A stretch of 64,000 bases of DNA, taken from positions 102,501 to 166,500 of the forward strand of contig JAXRKP010000467.1 in the NCBI GenBank assembly GCA_037039925.1, read 5' to 3'. The notes under the pieces are model-generated. The model worked only from the letters and a program-made list of their open reading frames with translations. It made no database searches and was not told where the DNA came from. Position numbers and translations under genes: made by a program. This DNA is from Doris montereyensis (taxonomy: Eukaryota; Mollusca; Gastropoda; Nudibranchia; Dorididae). Shown piece after piece: positions 51,365 through 63,600 of this stretch (the stretch's first letter is position 1; each line of letters begins with the position of its first letter).

Positions 51365-51575
51365 CCACAGCCCCCCCCCCCACACACACACACGCCCTCA
51401 GTCAAAGCTCATTCATCCATGCTTATCTCCCCCCCCCCCCCATTTGTTTTGATAAATACATCACAGAAATCCCTTGTCCTCCTACCCATCACACAACACT
51501 TTCCAACCGACCCCTACACTCACGTACGCCTTCGGTAAAAGCTCATTCATCCATTTCCACTCTCCTCCCCCCCCA
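51365..51575. repeat. C-rich low-complexity tract with partial duplication
   Basis: Two related blocks, 'agctcattcatccat' followed by C-runs, at about 51408-51440 and 51540-51572. Several runs exceed nine C. Confidence 0.7.
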
Positions 51576-51669
51576 AACTTTACTCATGTCATTTAATTTG
51601 AAATTTTCTTCAATCTTACTTTTATACTCTTTTTTTTACCCTTTTCAATGACCTTTTTTAATTCCTTTT

Positions 51670-52215
51670 GGACTATACGACATGATGCTCATTTTTATCA
51701 TTTGCCTGAAATGCTTTTTTCTTTTTGTTCAAGAGCTCTTTTATTTTAACAGTAACCCATGGCTTATTATTGCCGAAAATTTTAATATTTTTCTTAGGTA
51801 TGACAGTTTCTACACAAAAATTAATATCAGAATAAGAACATACAGTATCTACCACTTCATTAATTTGATTGTTGTTTTCTGTAAAAATAGACCAGTCTGT
51901 TGACTCAAAACATCCTTGTAGGGTCTCGCACGCTTCCAAGGTCCACTATCGCACTGTCCTGGTTATGGGCATTTCACGCTGAACATGACATGAGGCAGGT
52001 AGCGAGGCAGCAGGCTCACCATGTTGTGATCTGACCGGCCAATGGGTGGGAGAGGGGTTGATGTGTATGCGTCGCAGATGTTGCAGTAGAGAGGGTCTAT
52101 TGTGGTGTTCTCACGGGTTTTGCATTTAACCTGTTGGTGATAACCTGGCAAAACTTGTTTTAGTTCGCAGTGGTTGAAATCGCCTGTGATGATCTTAAAT
52201 GGCTAGCGATGTCAA
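51670..52215 (-). mobile_element. LINE endonuclease fragment
   Basis: Read leftward from 52215: ITGDFNHCELKQVLPGYHQQ (the GDFN Asp), then RENTTIDPLYCNICDAYTS and RSDHNMVSLLPRY (the SDH active-site box). After a shift, ACETLQGCFESTDWSIF and the basic KIKELLNKKKKAFQ linker follow. No reverse transcriptase follows within the window. Confidence 0.75.
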
Positions 52216-52309
52216 GAGCTGCGTCCATTGCGTTGGCTTGTGAATATTGACTTTTCACAATGTTCTGTTTTGTTTTATTCCAATTGATATTGTCTCTGTT
52301 ATATTTAAA

Positions 52310-52500
52310 CATTATTGATATAATATTATATGTATGTGTATATATAGATATGTGTGTGTGTGTGTGTGTGTGTGTCTGAGTACATAAATTGTTTTTGGTT
52401 TTTCTTGTTTTTGTAACCGACAAAACGATGTGCCTATTTGGACGATAAAAAGTATTGAATTTGAATTGAATTGAATTGAATTGTTTGGGGTTTTTTTTTT
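52310..52500. repeat. (TG)n and (GAATT)n simple repeats
   Basis: TG dinucleotides near 52348-52375, and 'tgaattgaattgaattg' near 52458-52480. Confidence 0.85.
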
Positions 52501-52973
52501 TAATTGACTTCTTTTCAACCCTCTGTCTGATTTTTGTCATATTCATACAACAGGGATTTCTATTGTAATCTTACTTTTATTGTTAACAGTATGCCAGAGT
52601 AGATCTCAAAGAAACAATCAGGATTCATGTATGAAAGTGAATTTTATTTTTTTTACTTGACAATAAACTTGTCTGCTTGAAGACATATCTTTGAATGACA
52701 TGAATAAAATATTCATTTTATCAGCATTAATTACATATCTTTGAATGACATGAATAACATATTCATTTTATCAGCATTAATTAAAACCTGAAGAGATTTA
52801 TTATAGTAAAATTACCAGAGAAAGACGTCTGAAAATATTATATTTTAAATGTACTGCAAGCCTCACAAGAAATTCTTTTGTATTACATGTAATTTGTTTC
52901 AATCTAAAAGACACACAGAGAAATGTTTATCGAGGGGGGGGGGGTGTGTGTGTGTGTGTGTCGAATAGGTTTA

Positions 52974-53117
52974 TCATTTAACAGATATGTTTAAAATCCT
53001 GATGTCATCGTATGGTTTGTCTGTTTTTGCATTTGTCTTGACATTGCTGATATTCTGTACCACTTCCATTCCTTTTGCAACACGTCCAAAGACTGTATGT
53101 TTGTTGTCTAACCATGG
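52974..53117 (-). CDS. PPWD1: PPWD1 last exon
   Basis: 144 bp including TGA, acceptor actcttttag. [20 protein letters not shown] to the C-terminal NISVK. It carries the Trp and His of the active site. Confidence 0.93.
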   Translation of the reverse strand, partial: PWLDNKHTVFGRVAKGMEVVQNISNVKTNAKTDKPYDDIRILNISVK

Positions 53118-56100
53118 CTAAAAGAGTTAAAAAGAAAAAGATAATGTTTTGGTTCGTGAAAGAAATTTGGTGAAAAGATGCATCTGCAATATGAGTGCAT
53201 ATCATCATATATGTGCCTGAAAATGGTGTCAGTAGCCTAGTGGTTAGGGCACCGAACTAGGGGTCATGAGGTCCTAAGTTCAAATCCTGACAATGTTGTG
53301 GCACTTGGGACAGACACCTTGCCAAGATACAAATAGGTATCAGTTGGTGAATAAAGCACACAACATACTAGCATCCTGACCAGGTGACAGACTAGCATCC
53401 TGAGTGACAAGGAGACAGACTAGCATCCTGACCAGATGACAGACTAGCATCCTGACTAGGAGACAGATTAACATCCTGACCAGATGACAGACTAGCATCC
53501 TGACTAGGAGACAGATTAACATCCTGACCAGGAGATAGACTAGCACTAGCGTCCTGACCAGGTGACAGACTAACATACTGACATAATGGAAGATTAGCAT
53601 CCTGACCAGAGGACAGACTAGCACTAGCACTAGCATCCTGACCAGGGGACAGACTAGCACTAGCACTAGCATCCTGACCAGGGGACAGACTAGCACTAGC
53701 ATCCCGGCCAGTAGACAGACTAGCACTAGCATCTTGACCAGGGGATAGCCTAATACCAGCATCCTGACCAGGGGACAGACGAAATCCTGACCAGTAGACA
53801 GACTAGCACAAGCATCCTGACCAGGGGACAGACTAGCATACTGACCAAGCGACAGACTAGCATACTGACCAGGCGACAGATTGGCATCCTGACCAGGCGA
53901 CAGATTAGCATCGCATCCTGCAGGCGACAGATAAACATTGTGACCAGGCGACAGAATAGCATTCTGACCAGGCAACAGACTAGCATTCTGACCAGGCACT
54001 AGATTAGCATCCTGACCAAGCAACAGATTAGTATTAGTATCCTGACCAAGTGACAGATTCACATCCTGACCAGGGGACAGATTAGCATACTGACAAGGTG
54101 ACAAGACTAGCATACTGACCAGGGTGCAATGAGTTATTATCACCTGTTGCACTTCATGTTGTAGAAACCAGGATACACTCAGACAATAACAGCCTTGAAG
54201 GAACTAAACTATCATGTTTGTGTGTCCTCACACACAATCTCCTTATTGGTATAAAGAAGATATCTTGAAATGACTAGATTTTTATATATAAAAGTTCTTT
54301 CAAAGCCCAGAGCTGGAGAGTATCTTGGTTTTCATAACGTGAAGCAAAACAGGTGATAATAATAACGTCCTGCACAGGACGCTAGCCTGTTGCAGGCTTT
54401 TACTCCCAAGCTGTTACCTGTACCCATTTAAACCTGTGTCAAGTGGGGAAAATGCATGCTGCTAGGTGTCTTTCCCAAGGAACACAGCGTTGTACCGGTA
54501 CCCAGTATTGCTTGGATTTGAGCCCAGGACCTCTTGATCCAAGTCCGGCAACCTAACCATTAGGCCATCAATGCCACTGCTTTATATAAACTTAATCAAA
54601 TTGTATCCATAGTTATGGTTTAATGGATCATCAATCAAATTATTTTCTTAATCAGTTGTACAATTTCATGTCATGGTATTGTTAATGATGTGGGCATTAT
54701 TGTGCTTTAAAACCGACTTTTGTCTTAATACAGTACAGCCCGTATAACTCGTTGGGACCAGAAAATTAGTTTGGGGATTAAGCGTTTCAGGGAATATCGC
54801 AGGCGTATAAAAAAGGATTTTGAAGTGTTGTCATGAATTCAGGGCTTCTGTATATTCAGGGAACGTGAGTTTGGAGAATATGGGCTGTACTGTATCGATA
54901 TTTGCATCATTATAATTGTGCCAATTTACAACAATCAAAAATGTATTTCTTTCTCACCGTTGGAACCACTGTAATAAAAAACTGGGATCCGTTTGTATTA
55001 GCTCCTGCATTTGCCATACTGAGTGTATAAGGACGATCATGTCGGAGATTAGGATGGAATTCATCCTCAAATTCTCCTCCCCAAATTGATTCTCCACCAG
55101 TGCCATTCCCTGAAGAGATTTATTCATACACATGTATGTAATTCAATTTAAGTCACTTGACTACTTAACTTACATTGCCCACTGTAATTCTCAATGAAAG
55201 CATGTTACTTTATCATTAAAAAGATTTTAATAGTAATCTTTATTAACTTTAAAAACAGAACTCAGACTTTGGAACTTTGCCTTGAGTTTTAGTAGCCAGT
55301 AATTAAACACTTGGATTAAATTCAAATAATTATACTTTATTAATCCAAAAGATTGAAGTAAATGAATCAATTATTTGATATAGATCTATATAAATATATG
55401 CCCCCCCCCCCTCTGTGTGTTCATAGAAACTTGAAAAAAAATTAAAAAATTTACATCACTTAGCAGAAATTTCAGGAATGTGCAAACAAGTTTCTAAAAA
55501 GATTGTTAACTGAAATATACTAGCAAGAACTATAATTCTTGAGAATAATACCTTTTGGATCACCAGTCTGAATCATAAAACCTTTGATAACTCTATGAAA
55601 CAAGTGATTGTTGAAATAGCCATTCCTGCTATGGACACAAAAATTCTCTGCAGTTTTTGGACATCTGGAAATAGACAAAATAATTAAAACAAAAAGTTTT
55701 CCAGTGGAATTGGAATACTTACCTAACTACCAATGACCCAATTATGAAGCAGTTTTGGAGTACAAAGTGATCTTTATAATAATAATAATAAAAAATGTGT
55801 GAAGTTGCAAAGAGCCATGTTTTCTAAATCTAATGTGCTGATGCTGACATTTTGTTCTTTTTTTTAATTGCACTATGTTTTTAAATTAAGAAATACATTA
55901 ACGACATTAAAATTTTAGTTTATTTAACTATTTTTCCTTTCCTTCAAATTTGTAGTTAAATAACTTACTTATAAATCAGGGATGGGGATTTTCTGGTTTT
56001 TCTCGGATTTCAGGGTTTTTTGACACGTCGAAAGGACCTCCGGGATTTTCAGATGAGACTTCGAGATTTTTAAAAAGATTTTCAGATGAGACTTCCGAGG

Positions 56101-57461
56101 TTTTTTAAATGGCCGCAAGGAAGTTGATGTTTCAGGGAAAATATCGTGTCACCAGTCGTTCTCGCAGGCAAGGCCTGAGCTGACACCGTTTTCACCGGAC
56201 CGACCTCTTACCTTTTGCCTGCAGGCCTATCCTAATTTCATTGGCTGAATAGCCATCGGCCATTGTTGTAACCCGTATGGGACAGGGATGGGGATTTCCG
56301 GGTTTTTGGCACAGAGGAGTTCCTCCGTGTTTTTGTCTCATTTTTTTACACACACAAACACCAACCGTCTGCGAAAACATAGGGTCTAAGTTCTAAGTCT
56401 AATTAGGACTGATGTCCCAAACAGAGAGAGATTAAAAGAGTCATTACGGTATTATTTATCGCGTTTAATGAGAGAGAGACAGAGGGGAAAAGGAAGGAGA
56501 GAGAGAGTAAAATTAGTAATACTGGTGTGGTAAACCTAGTAATAGTAGTAGTGGTACTGGTAGTAGGAGTAGTACATCTACATACCTTTAACATTCAAGA
56601 TTTCAAGTTTAATCATGCACTTTTGTGTTGTTTTCTAGAATTATGCCTCATTCACTATTTACTTGCACAACATGCACATGGCACCTGTGAAATTTTCACT
56701 CATGTTTTATAGAATCAGAGGATGAATAGTCTGCAAGACTATGATGGCTTGATATACTTTTGAAAAATAAACCCTTAGATATATAGGTAGTTACCATACA
56801 GGACTCGAACTCCAAAATGCTGTCTTCTTGAATTCTGATTTTAAAAAGTTGGCATGTCTGATAATATTGGGTTTTATTTTATATTACGGCCTTCTTCTTT
56901 ATACTTCTTGTATTTGTATTTAAATGCAATGCTCTTACGTAATATTATTTTGAAATTTTAAAGGGGTGATAAAGTTCAGGGGGTTTTTTTCAGGGTTTTT
57001 TTTTCAGAGCTTATCCCCATCCCTGTTATAAATTTATCTAAATGTAGAAACATTTGTTTGAAAATTTGCAATCAATTCTGATTCAATTAACTGGGCTACC
57101 AAGTAAAGTAGATCTAGAAATCTAACTCTAGCTCTACTAAAATTATTGAAGAAAAAAGGTGCGACAAATTCTAGACCTAGAAATCTAAATCTACACTCGT
57201 AGTTTCTAGGCCTCTAGAGAACAATTAAGCTTAGATATATCTAGATCTTACTAGATTGAATCCAGATCTATTATAAAATGGCCTATCTATCTAGATCAAC
57301 CACTGTGCGCTTATTTTCAATATCTTTCTATCCAACTAGAATCTAAATCTAGATCTCAATTTCTCTGGGAACGCCAAGCAAGAGATAATTTTAATCTGTT
57401 AACAAGCTAGATTTATTTATACTCTCTCTCTCTCTCCCTCCCTCCCTCTCTCTCCCTCCCT

Positions 57462-57516
<55 letters not shown>

Positions 57517-57559
57517 CCTCCCTCCCTCCCTCCCTCCCTCCCTCCCTCCCTCCCTCCCT

Positions 57560-57647
<88 letters not shown>

Positions 57648-60600
57648 TCAAGTTTAGTTCTACTTCTGTGACATCATTTTTTCATTATACGAAGAGTCAA
57701 ATTATGGAATAATTTACTGCTCAAAACAGAAAATGCAAACAGTATTAATTCTTTTAAAAAATGCCATTGATATGGAGCTCTATAATTTAAAATATTTGTG
57801 TGATGAATGAATGTGCATTGTTCTTAGTGATTACCATATGTTCAATCATTTTTAAAACTCCATGATTATTTTGAGATGTATGGGGCATTTATTAGGGGTC
57901 AAATGACCTATATAGCCTCTGAAAAGATATGATGGGGATATAGTAATATATTATTGTAAGTTGTAACACATGTCCATCATTTTCCTTCATGTACAATCAA
58001 ATGTGATAACAGTGGATCTTAACACTACATTTAGTTTGAAAATCAAGTGTACATTTGTTTCAGAAAAGTTGACCAAATGTGGTCGTTCTTCATCTGTAAA
58101 CAGTTTCTTAAACCCTGAAGTAATCTAATTACGGTATCAACATTTTGAAAAACTTTTCCAACAAGTTTTGGGCCGGCCATCTCTCTTACATTTCATACTT
58201 CCACATGCAATAGGTGCATTGTTTGTATTAATTTTTTTTTCTAAAGGTTTATTAAAAGCAATTGTCAAATTTCCTGTTATTTGTAGGCTTTGTTTTTTCA
58301 TCTGTAAACAATGAAATCCCTGTACATCTTTCCGAAGCATTGCTCCTTGTGATTGATGAAGGACAAAGAAAGCCGACTATGTTGAAGCCAGATTATACTA
58401 AAAAGTTTTAACATCTGACCAAAGTTTAACGCACTACAATCATAGGTCTACTTCCGTTTCTTTAAAACGCATTGTATTGTCCTGTGTTTCATATTTAAAA
58501 AGGTCTTCAAAGTCAAATAAGGAGGAAATTCTTCTTACCGGGTAATTTATATATGCATTAGTTTCAATAGGGAAGAGAAATCTACGCCAAGACTTCTTTT
58601 ATGGCCTTCATGTCCACCCAGCAGCAAACGGGTAACTAGGTCTATTCAGACTTGACAAAAGTATAGTCAGTATAGAAAGCAATGGTAAACAAGTATTGTA
58701 CTGTATGCCTAGAAAACTCCACTACAGAAAGCAGATTAACCTTATACTCAACAATAAGTATGGGACTTATTTTACTTAACTAGGCTTTACTACAGTAAGT
58801 AAAAATGATGTGAGCACAAATTCTTTCCTTCTCTAAAATTTAGAAGGACAACACTTACTCTTTTGCAAAGATCTTGCAATGGATATCTCCACAAGTTGTA
58901 TGTATGATACAGCTGTCAGAAACCCGCATGTAGGCAGCATCCTGGAAAAAAGACATAAAGTTGTACGACTAACTTTGCTGTTTTATCTCTCTCCATCAAC
59001 CTGAAGTCAAGTCACCGCTGCATGTTACAGCAAGCAATGTTATTAACATCAACAAGATAGAGAGGAGCTGTTAAAAGTATTTGACTAATTTTTATCATTA
59101 CACAGCACGCCTTTAGGAGAACAAAATTTATTATATGATTATATTAAATTTAAAACGGCAAAAATTATTCACACAATCTTCTGTTGCATTGATTTTTCTT
59201 CATCCGCCCACCTCAGGTGAGGTGAGAGTTTAATAAAAGTCATTACACTTCGATAAAAACCTCAACTAATCATATAAAAATAAAATCAAGAAGTATAACT
59301 CACCTGTGTCGCTGAAATGATTTCTTCCTTGGACGGTTTTTCATTAAACACATCCCTGTCATTTTCAGTGCTGTTAAAAGAAAGAGAAAAGTCATTTGGG
59401 TCTTAACTCGAAAGATGACTTGCGGGAAAAAGTCGATCATATGTGATTCAACTGTTAATAGCATTGAAATTGACCATGTTAGAACCAAACCAAAGCAAAG
59501 ACAATCCCTCCAAAACAGAGACATAATGACATATGATTAAGTAAGACATAAGAAAGAGCATCGTACCCCCGAGTATCATCAGGTTGTCTCCGGCTAAAGA
59601 GATAAAATCTGGACTTTTTGTAGGCTGTACATAAAAGGATCGGATCGGTGAAAATGTTCTTGAGTATGGGATTGTCAGAGGCTGCCATGTCGGTATCCAT
59701 AGTTTGTTTAGGAGCACCGGCCCCTTGGAAAAGGCCCAACTGCAGAAAGCGTATGTTTTCTGGTTTACCCAGCCACCTCATGCAGGTGTTTGTGTGAAGA
59801 TTGACCACTGATGAGGAGAAACAATTTTATTATTTTTAAAGCCATTTCCCTGACTTGGAAGCAATCAAGTTAGATCTATTATTTAAAGCCAGTCATCACA
59901 ATGAATTAAATGAGAAACAGACCTTCTTCCTAAGACTACAGCAGGGAGACATCCTGAATATTGAATCGCCGACCAAAGTGACACATTGCGATTTAGTGAA
60001 GGCCTCAAAACTTAAAGTAATGTAGGCCTTGTGCATTTTATGGGGCACAGAGCACTGCGTGTCTGGGCCGACTGGACATCCACTCACGTCTAACGTCTAT
60101 CTATCTGCCTCCCCAATGTGGCACACAAGTCAATTGGCTGTGACACTGACACCATTTTGCTAAATTGTATGCCTGAAGTGGTGTTAGGACAGTCGAGTCC
60201 GGTGGCTTTGATGTGCCATCAGTGGACCGGCTAGACTATCTTGAAAAGTTTAGATAAAATTTCTACATTGTGGTGTCTTGTTCCAAAATTAGATGTTCGG
60301 ATCTTGAATCCCAAATTTCCAGATTATCAGATACAAATAAAGAATAAAAAATCCAGCCCCAGCTTATCTGTTTGAATTTTCGAGACATCCGGATTATCAA
60401 AGTCCAGACTATCGAGAAGTGACTGTATGTGAGTCTCCACTGGTGCATTAATGTTGGCTTTACCCTGTTCACTATTAAGCCAGTGGACCTAACTATGCTT
60501 GCTTGCAGCCTTTTAATAGTTCCCTTGAGGAGTTTGGGACCAATTTAAAAAAAAAAAACTATTTTGTAGGCGAAGGTAGATAAAAACAATCAAAATTTTT

Positions 60601-63600
60601 ACGTAAATTACCCTAACACCGACTGAGAAGATGGCAGTAAAAACCCGTATATTGGCGGTTAATCGCCAAATGTGGCAGCACCGAGGTGACCTGGTTTCTG
60701 CCGACACCGTTCCTCGCTTCGACCGATCGCTGTGTGATGTAAGAGGCGTTGCACGTCAGTGTGTATGTAAACACTCGCACAAGCATAGGATACAGAGGAA
60801 AAAAACAAAAAACTGGTCATTTTGACGTCTGTTTTCACAACAGTGCACATCTAAACCTAGATTTATAATCCTCTTTACATTAGTAACAATGCCTGTCATA
60901 AGAGTAAGGGGGCTGCTACAACAAGGGAAACCCGTCTGAAGTATTTGTTTTGTGTTATTTTCTTTTCATTTTGTAACTTGCATTTTTCTCGGAATTGTGT
61001 CTTTTTCATACTAAAATTCTATCTCCTCCGCCATTTACCGAACAATTTGTATTATATTTGGCACACAGGTTCCTCTTGCCAATATTAATAGAATGACTTC
61101 GGATTTTTTATATATCGTAAACTTTTTGAGAATTTGTTTTTTCTTGTAATAAAAATGCCGTTTTTCATTCATGAAACCGAAATTTTGGGGACCCTCTAAG
61201 CAAATTCCCTTTATTGTGATGTTTTTAAAGGGGGTAACTATGTTTGGATTGGGTTGTTTCCCTTTTGTTAATGTTGATGAATAAAGCCTCTTGGTGACCA
61301 TAATAATGTAATTGTTTTGATTGTTGGTTTGTTGTTTTTTGGGGGTTTTTTTTTGTTTGTTTGGTTTTTTTGGGGTTTTTTTTAAATTTTTATTTTTCCC
61401 ATTCATACTCTCATTCCCACTTAATACAAAATACAGATTTGGATCATCAGGTATTCATCTTTCATTCAGTCTCTTCATCTTTATTTCATTAAAACAAGAA
61501 AAGAAAAAGGAAAATAGGAAAGGTGAGGGAAAGGGGTGGGATAGGGATACAACTTATAAGGCTTTCTTGAAAAAGTTTGTTATAGATGTTTGGCGTGATT
61601 TTGAGACGGAGAGTCTAATAGTCTATCCACGTAGATGGGTGAAACTTCGTTTCTTCACGAGCCTTTTGTAGCCTCTCCCTGTCCTTCAAAATGGTTGATA
61701 ATGTTGAGTTCGGGATGCCGTGCTTTTTACATATCTCCGTCTTGATTAATTTCTTTTCATCCACTTCCGAAAGAATATTGAGTTTAAACTCCAATGTGTA
61801 TGCACAGTGCTTTCTTTTAGACATCTTTGACTGGCTGAATTAAAACTAAAAAAACCAGAAACGGTCAAAAGTTCTTGTGATAATGATAGTGATAAATAAA
61901 TTAAATGAATGATGCACAGCGACTGGGAGACGAAGTGAATGGAGATGAAACGCATCAATGCTAAACTCTACACACCCCTATCCCCGTGTTGAAAAAGGCC
62001 TAAAACAAAGCAGACACACACACACACACATACGTGCGAACACACATACCAACGAGTACACACTTAAACGCCGTACCAATGCGAAGCTATCTACACTACA
62101 CTTAGGCCTTACCCAAGGCCGTCTATGACCTACCTATATATACGGCCTTGCCTTACCACGTGCTTACAACACTATACATATATACACTTACCACGAGCAA
62201 GCAGGAACATCTCGCCTGCGTGGTTCTACACCCCCACCTCCCCCTTCCACTGCAGTCCCCCGCTGTCTTCCCTTTTCGCCGTCTAGTCTAAGCGATGTGC
62301 GGTGATTGAAGGGTTTGACTACCACCCCCTCCCCCTCATCTCCTCAGTTACGCTCTTTATTTCATATCGCTAGGCATTACGTGTGACCATGTGTGACCCA
62401 TTTGCGGAATTATTGAAATTGAAGAGGATGAAACGAAAGAAAAAGGGGGAAAGTTGTTTCGGTTTAAAAACATTTGCGCTTAGAAGCATTTCGGTTTATC
62501 ATACGAACTGATACAAAGACAAAGAAGAAACTTGTACAATTTATCAATTTCTTTGCGGTTCATCGACTTTTTCGGTTTAAAGTATTTCTACTGTATAGTA
62601 TTTTCAAAAAATCATTAAAAAGATATACACTACAAACTTTTCAATGATACAGGATGATTGTATTTTGACGGTTACTCATGTACATACTAAAAGCAACAAA
62701 AAAACACTTCTTGGGAAAGCTACTTTATTCAGCTTTCCTCACTTGATCAAGTGTAAATGAGCTTGTGACCTCCATGTCGCGATAAGCATCGGTCGCCTCT
62801 CAAACAGCCCACAATGATATTATTTTGCATCACCCCCCCTTACCTAATCATCACTGTCATGCCTTTCGATGTATCTCACTGCTCACGCAGCTGCAGCTTC
62901 ACCGCGTTAGTGCCTCTCTCACTCTCTGTCTCGTCTCGTCAAGGCAATGTAGGTTGGTATCAAGACGGAGTCGGAAGTTAAGGTTCATAATCTCTAGTCT
63001 CGAGACCATAGGCAGATTCGAATAAAACGCCTCGAAGCCTTTATTCACTGGAATCGAGTAATGCCTTGCGTAGCGCCCAGCCCTGGGGGTAGGTCAGTTC
63101 TATTCGTCATGAGTAATGGCTCGAGTAACGCCCAGGCCTAGGGGGTAGGTCAGTTCTATTTGTCATGAATAATGGCTCGAGTAGCACCCAGGCATAGGGG
63201 GTAGGTCAGTTCCATTCATCATGAGTGATGGCTCGAGTAGTGCCCAGGCCTGGGGGGGGGGGGTTAGGGCCAGTTATATTCGGGGGGGGGGTAGGCCAGT
63301 TCCATTCGTCATGATTAAAAATATTTATAAACATAAATCATTGTACAAAAATCAGGTGGACTGAAATATGAAAAGCCAAAGTAATCGATGTCATTCATAG
63401 CAAGCAAAAATAATTAATTTGCCAATTTGACTTTAGAGCTTGATATCTCAAAAGCGCACTGTGCGATAGTGATTGTGTTTTCCCAGACCCCAACACAACA
63501 TATCTTATTTTGCATGAGAAAAATAAGTGATATCTGAGAGTGGATTTTATGACACTATACATGGTGGACGAGATGGCTGAGTGGTTAAGAGGCATTGCAC

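Noticed and set aside
53340..54152. 270-codon - strand frame
   Set aside because: Repeating translation of the SINE-derived minisatellite; no membrane-protein family despite hydrophobic stretches.
57391..57651. Arg-Glu-rich frame, as in RE-repeat splicing factors
   Set aside because: It is a GA/CT microsatellite; no flanking RRM or exon structure.
58137..58340. Possible zinc-binding small protein (several Cys)
   Set aside because: Cys spacing fits no family I know, no splice context links it to PPWD1, and it lies in that gene's intron on the same strand.
61035..61406. Lys/Asn-rich 123-codon frame
   Set aside because: Composition artefact of a T/G-rich tract on the + strand; no family features.
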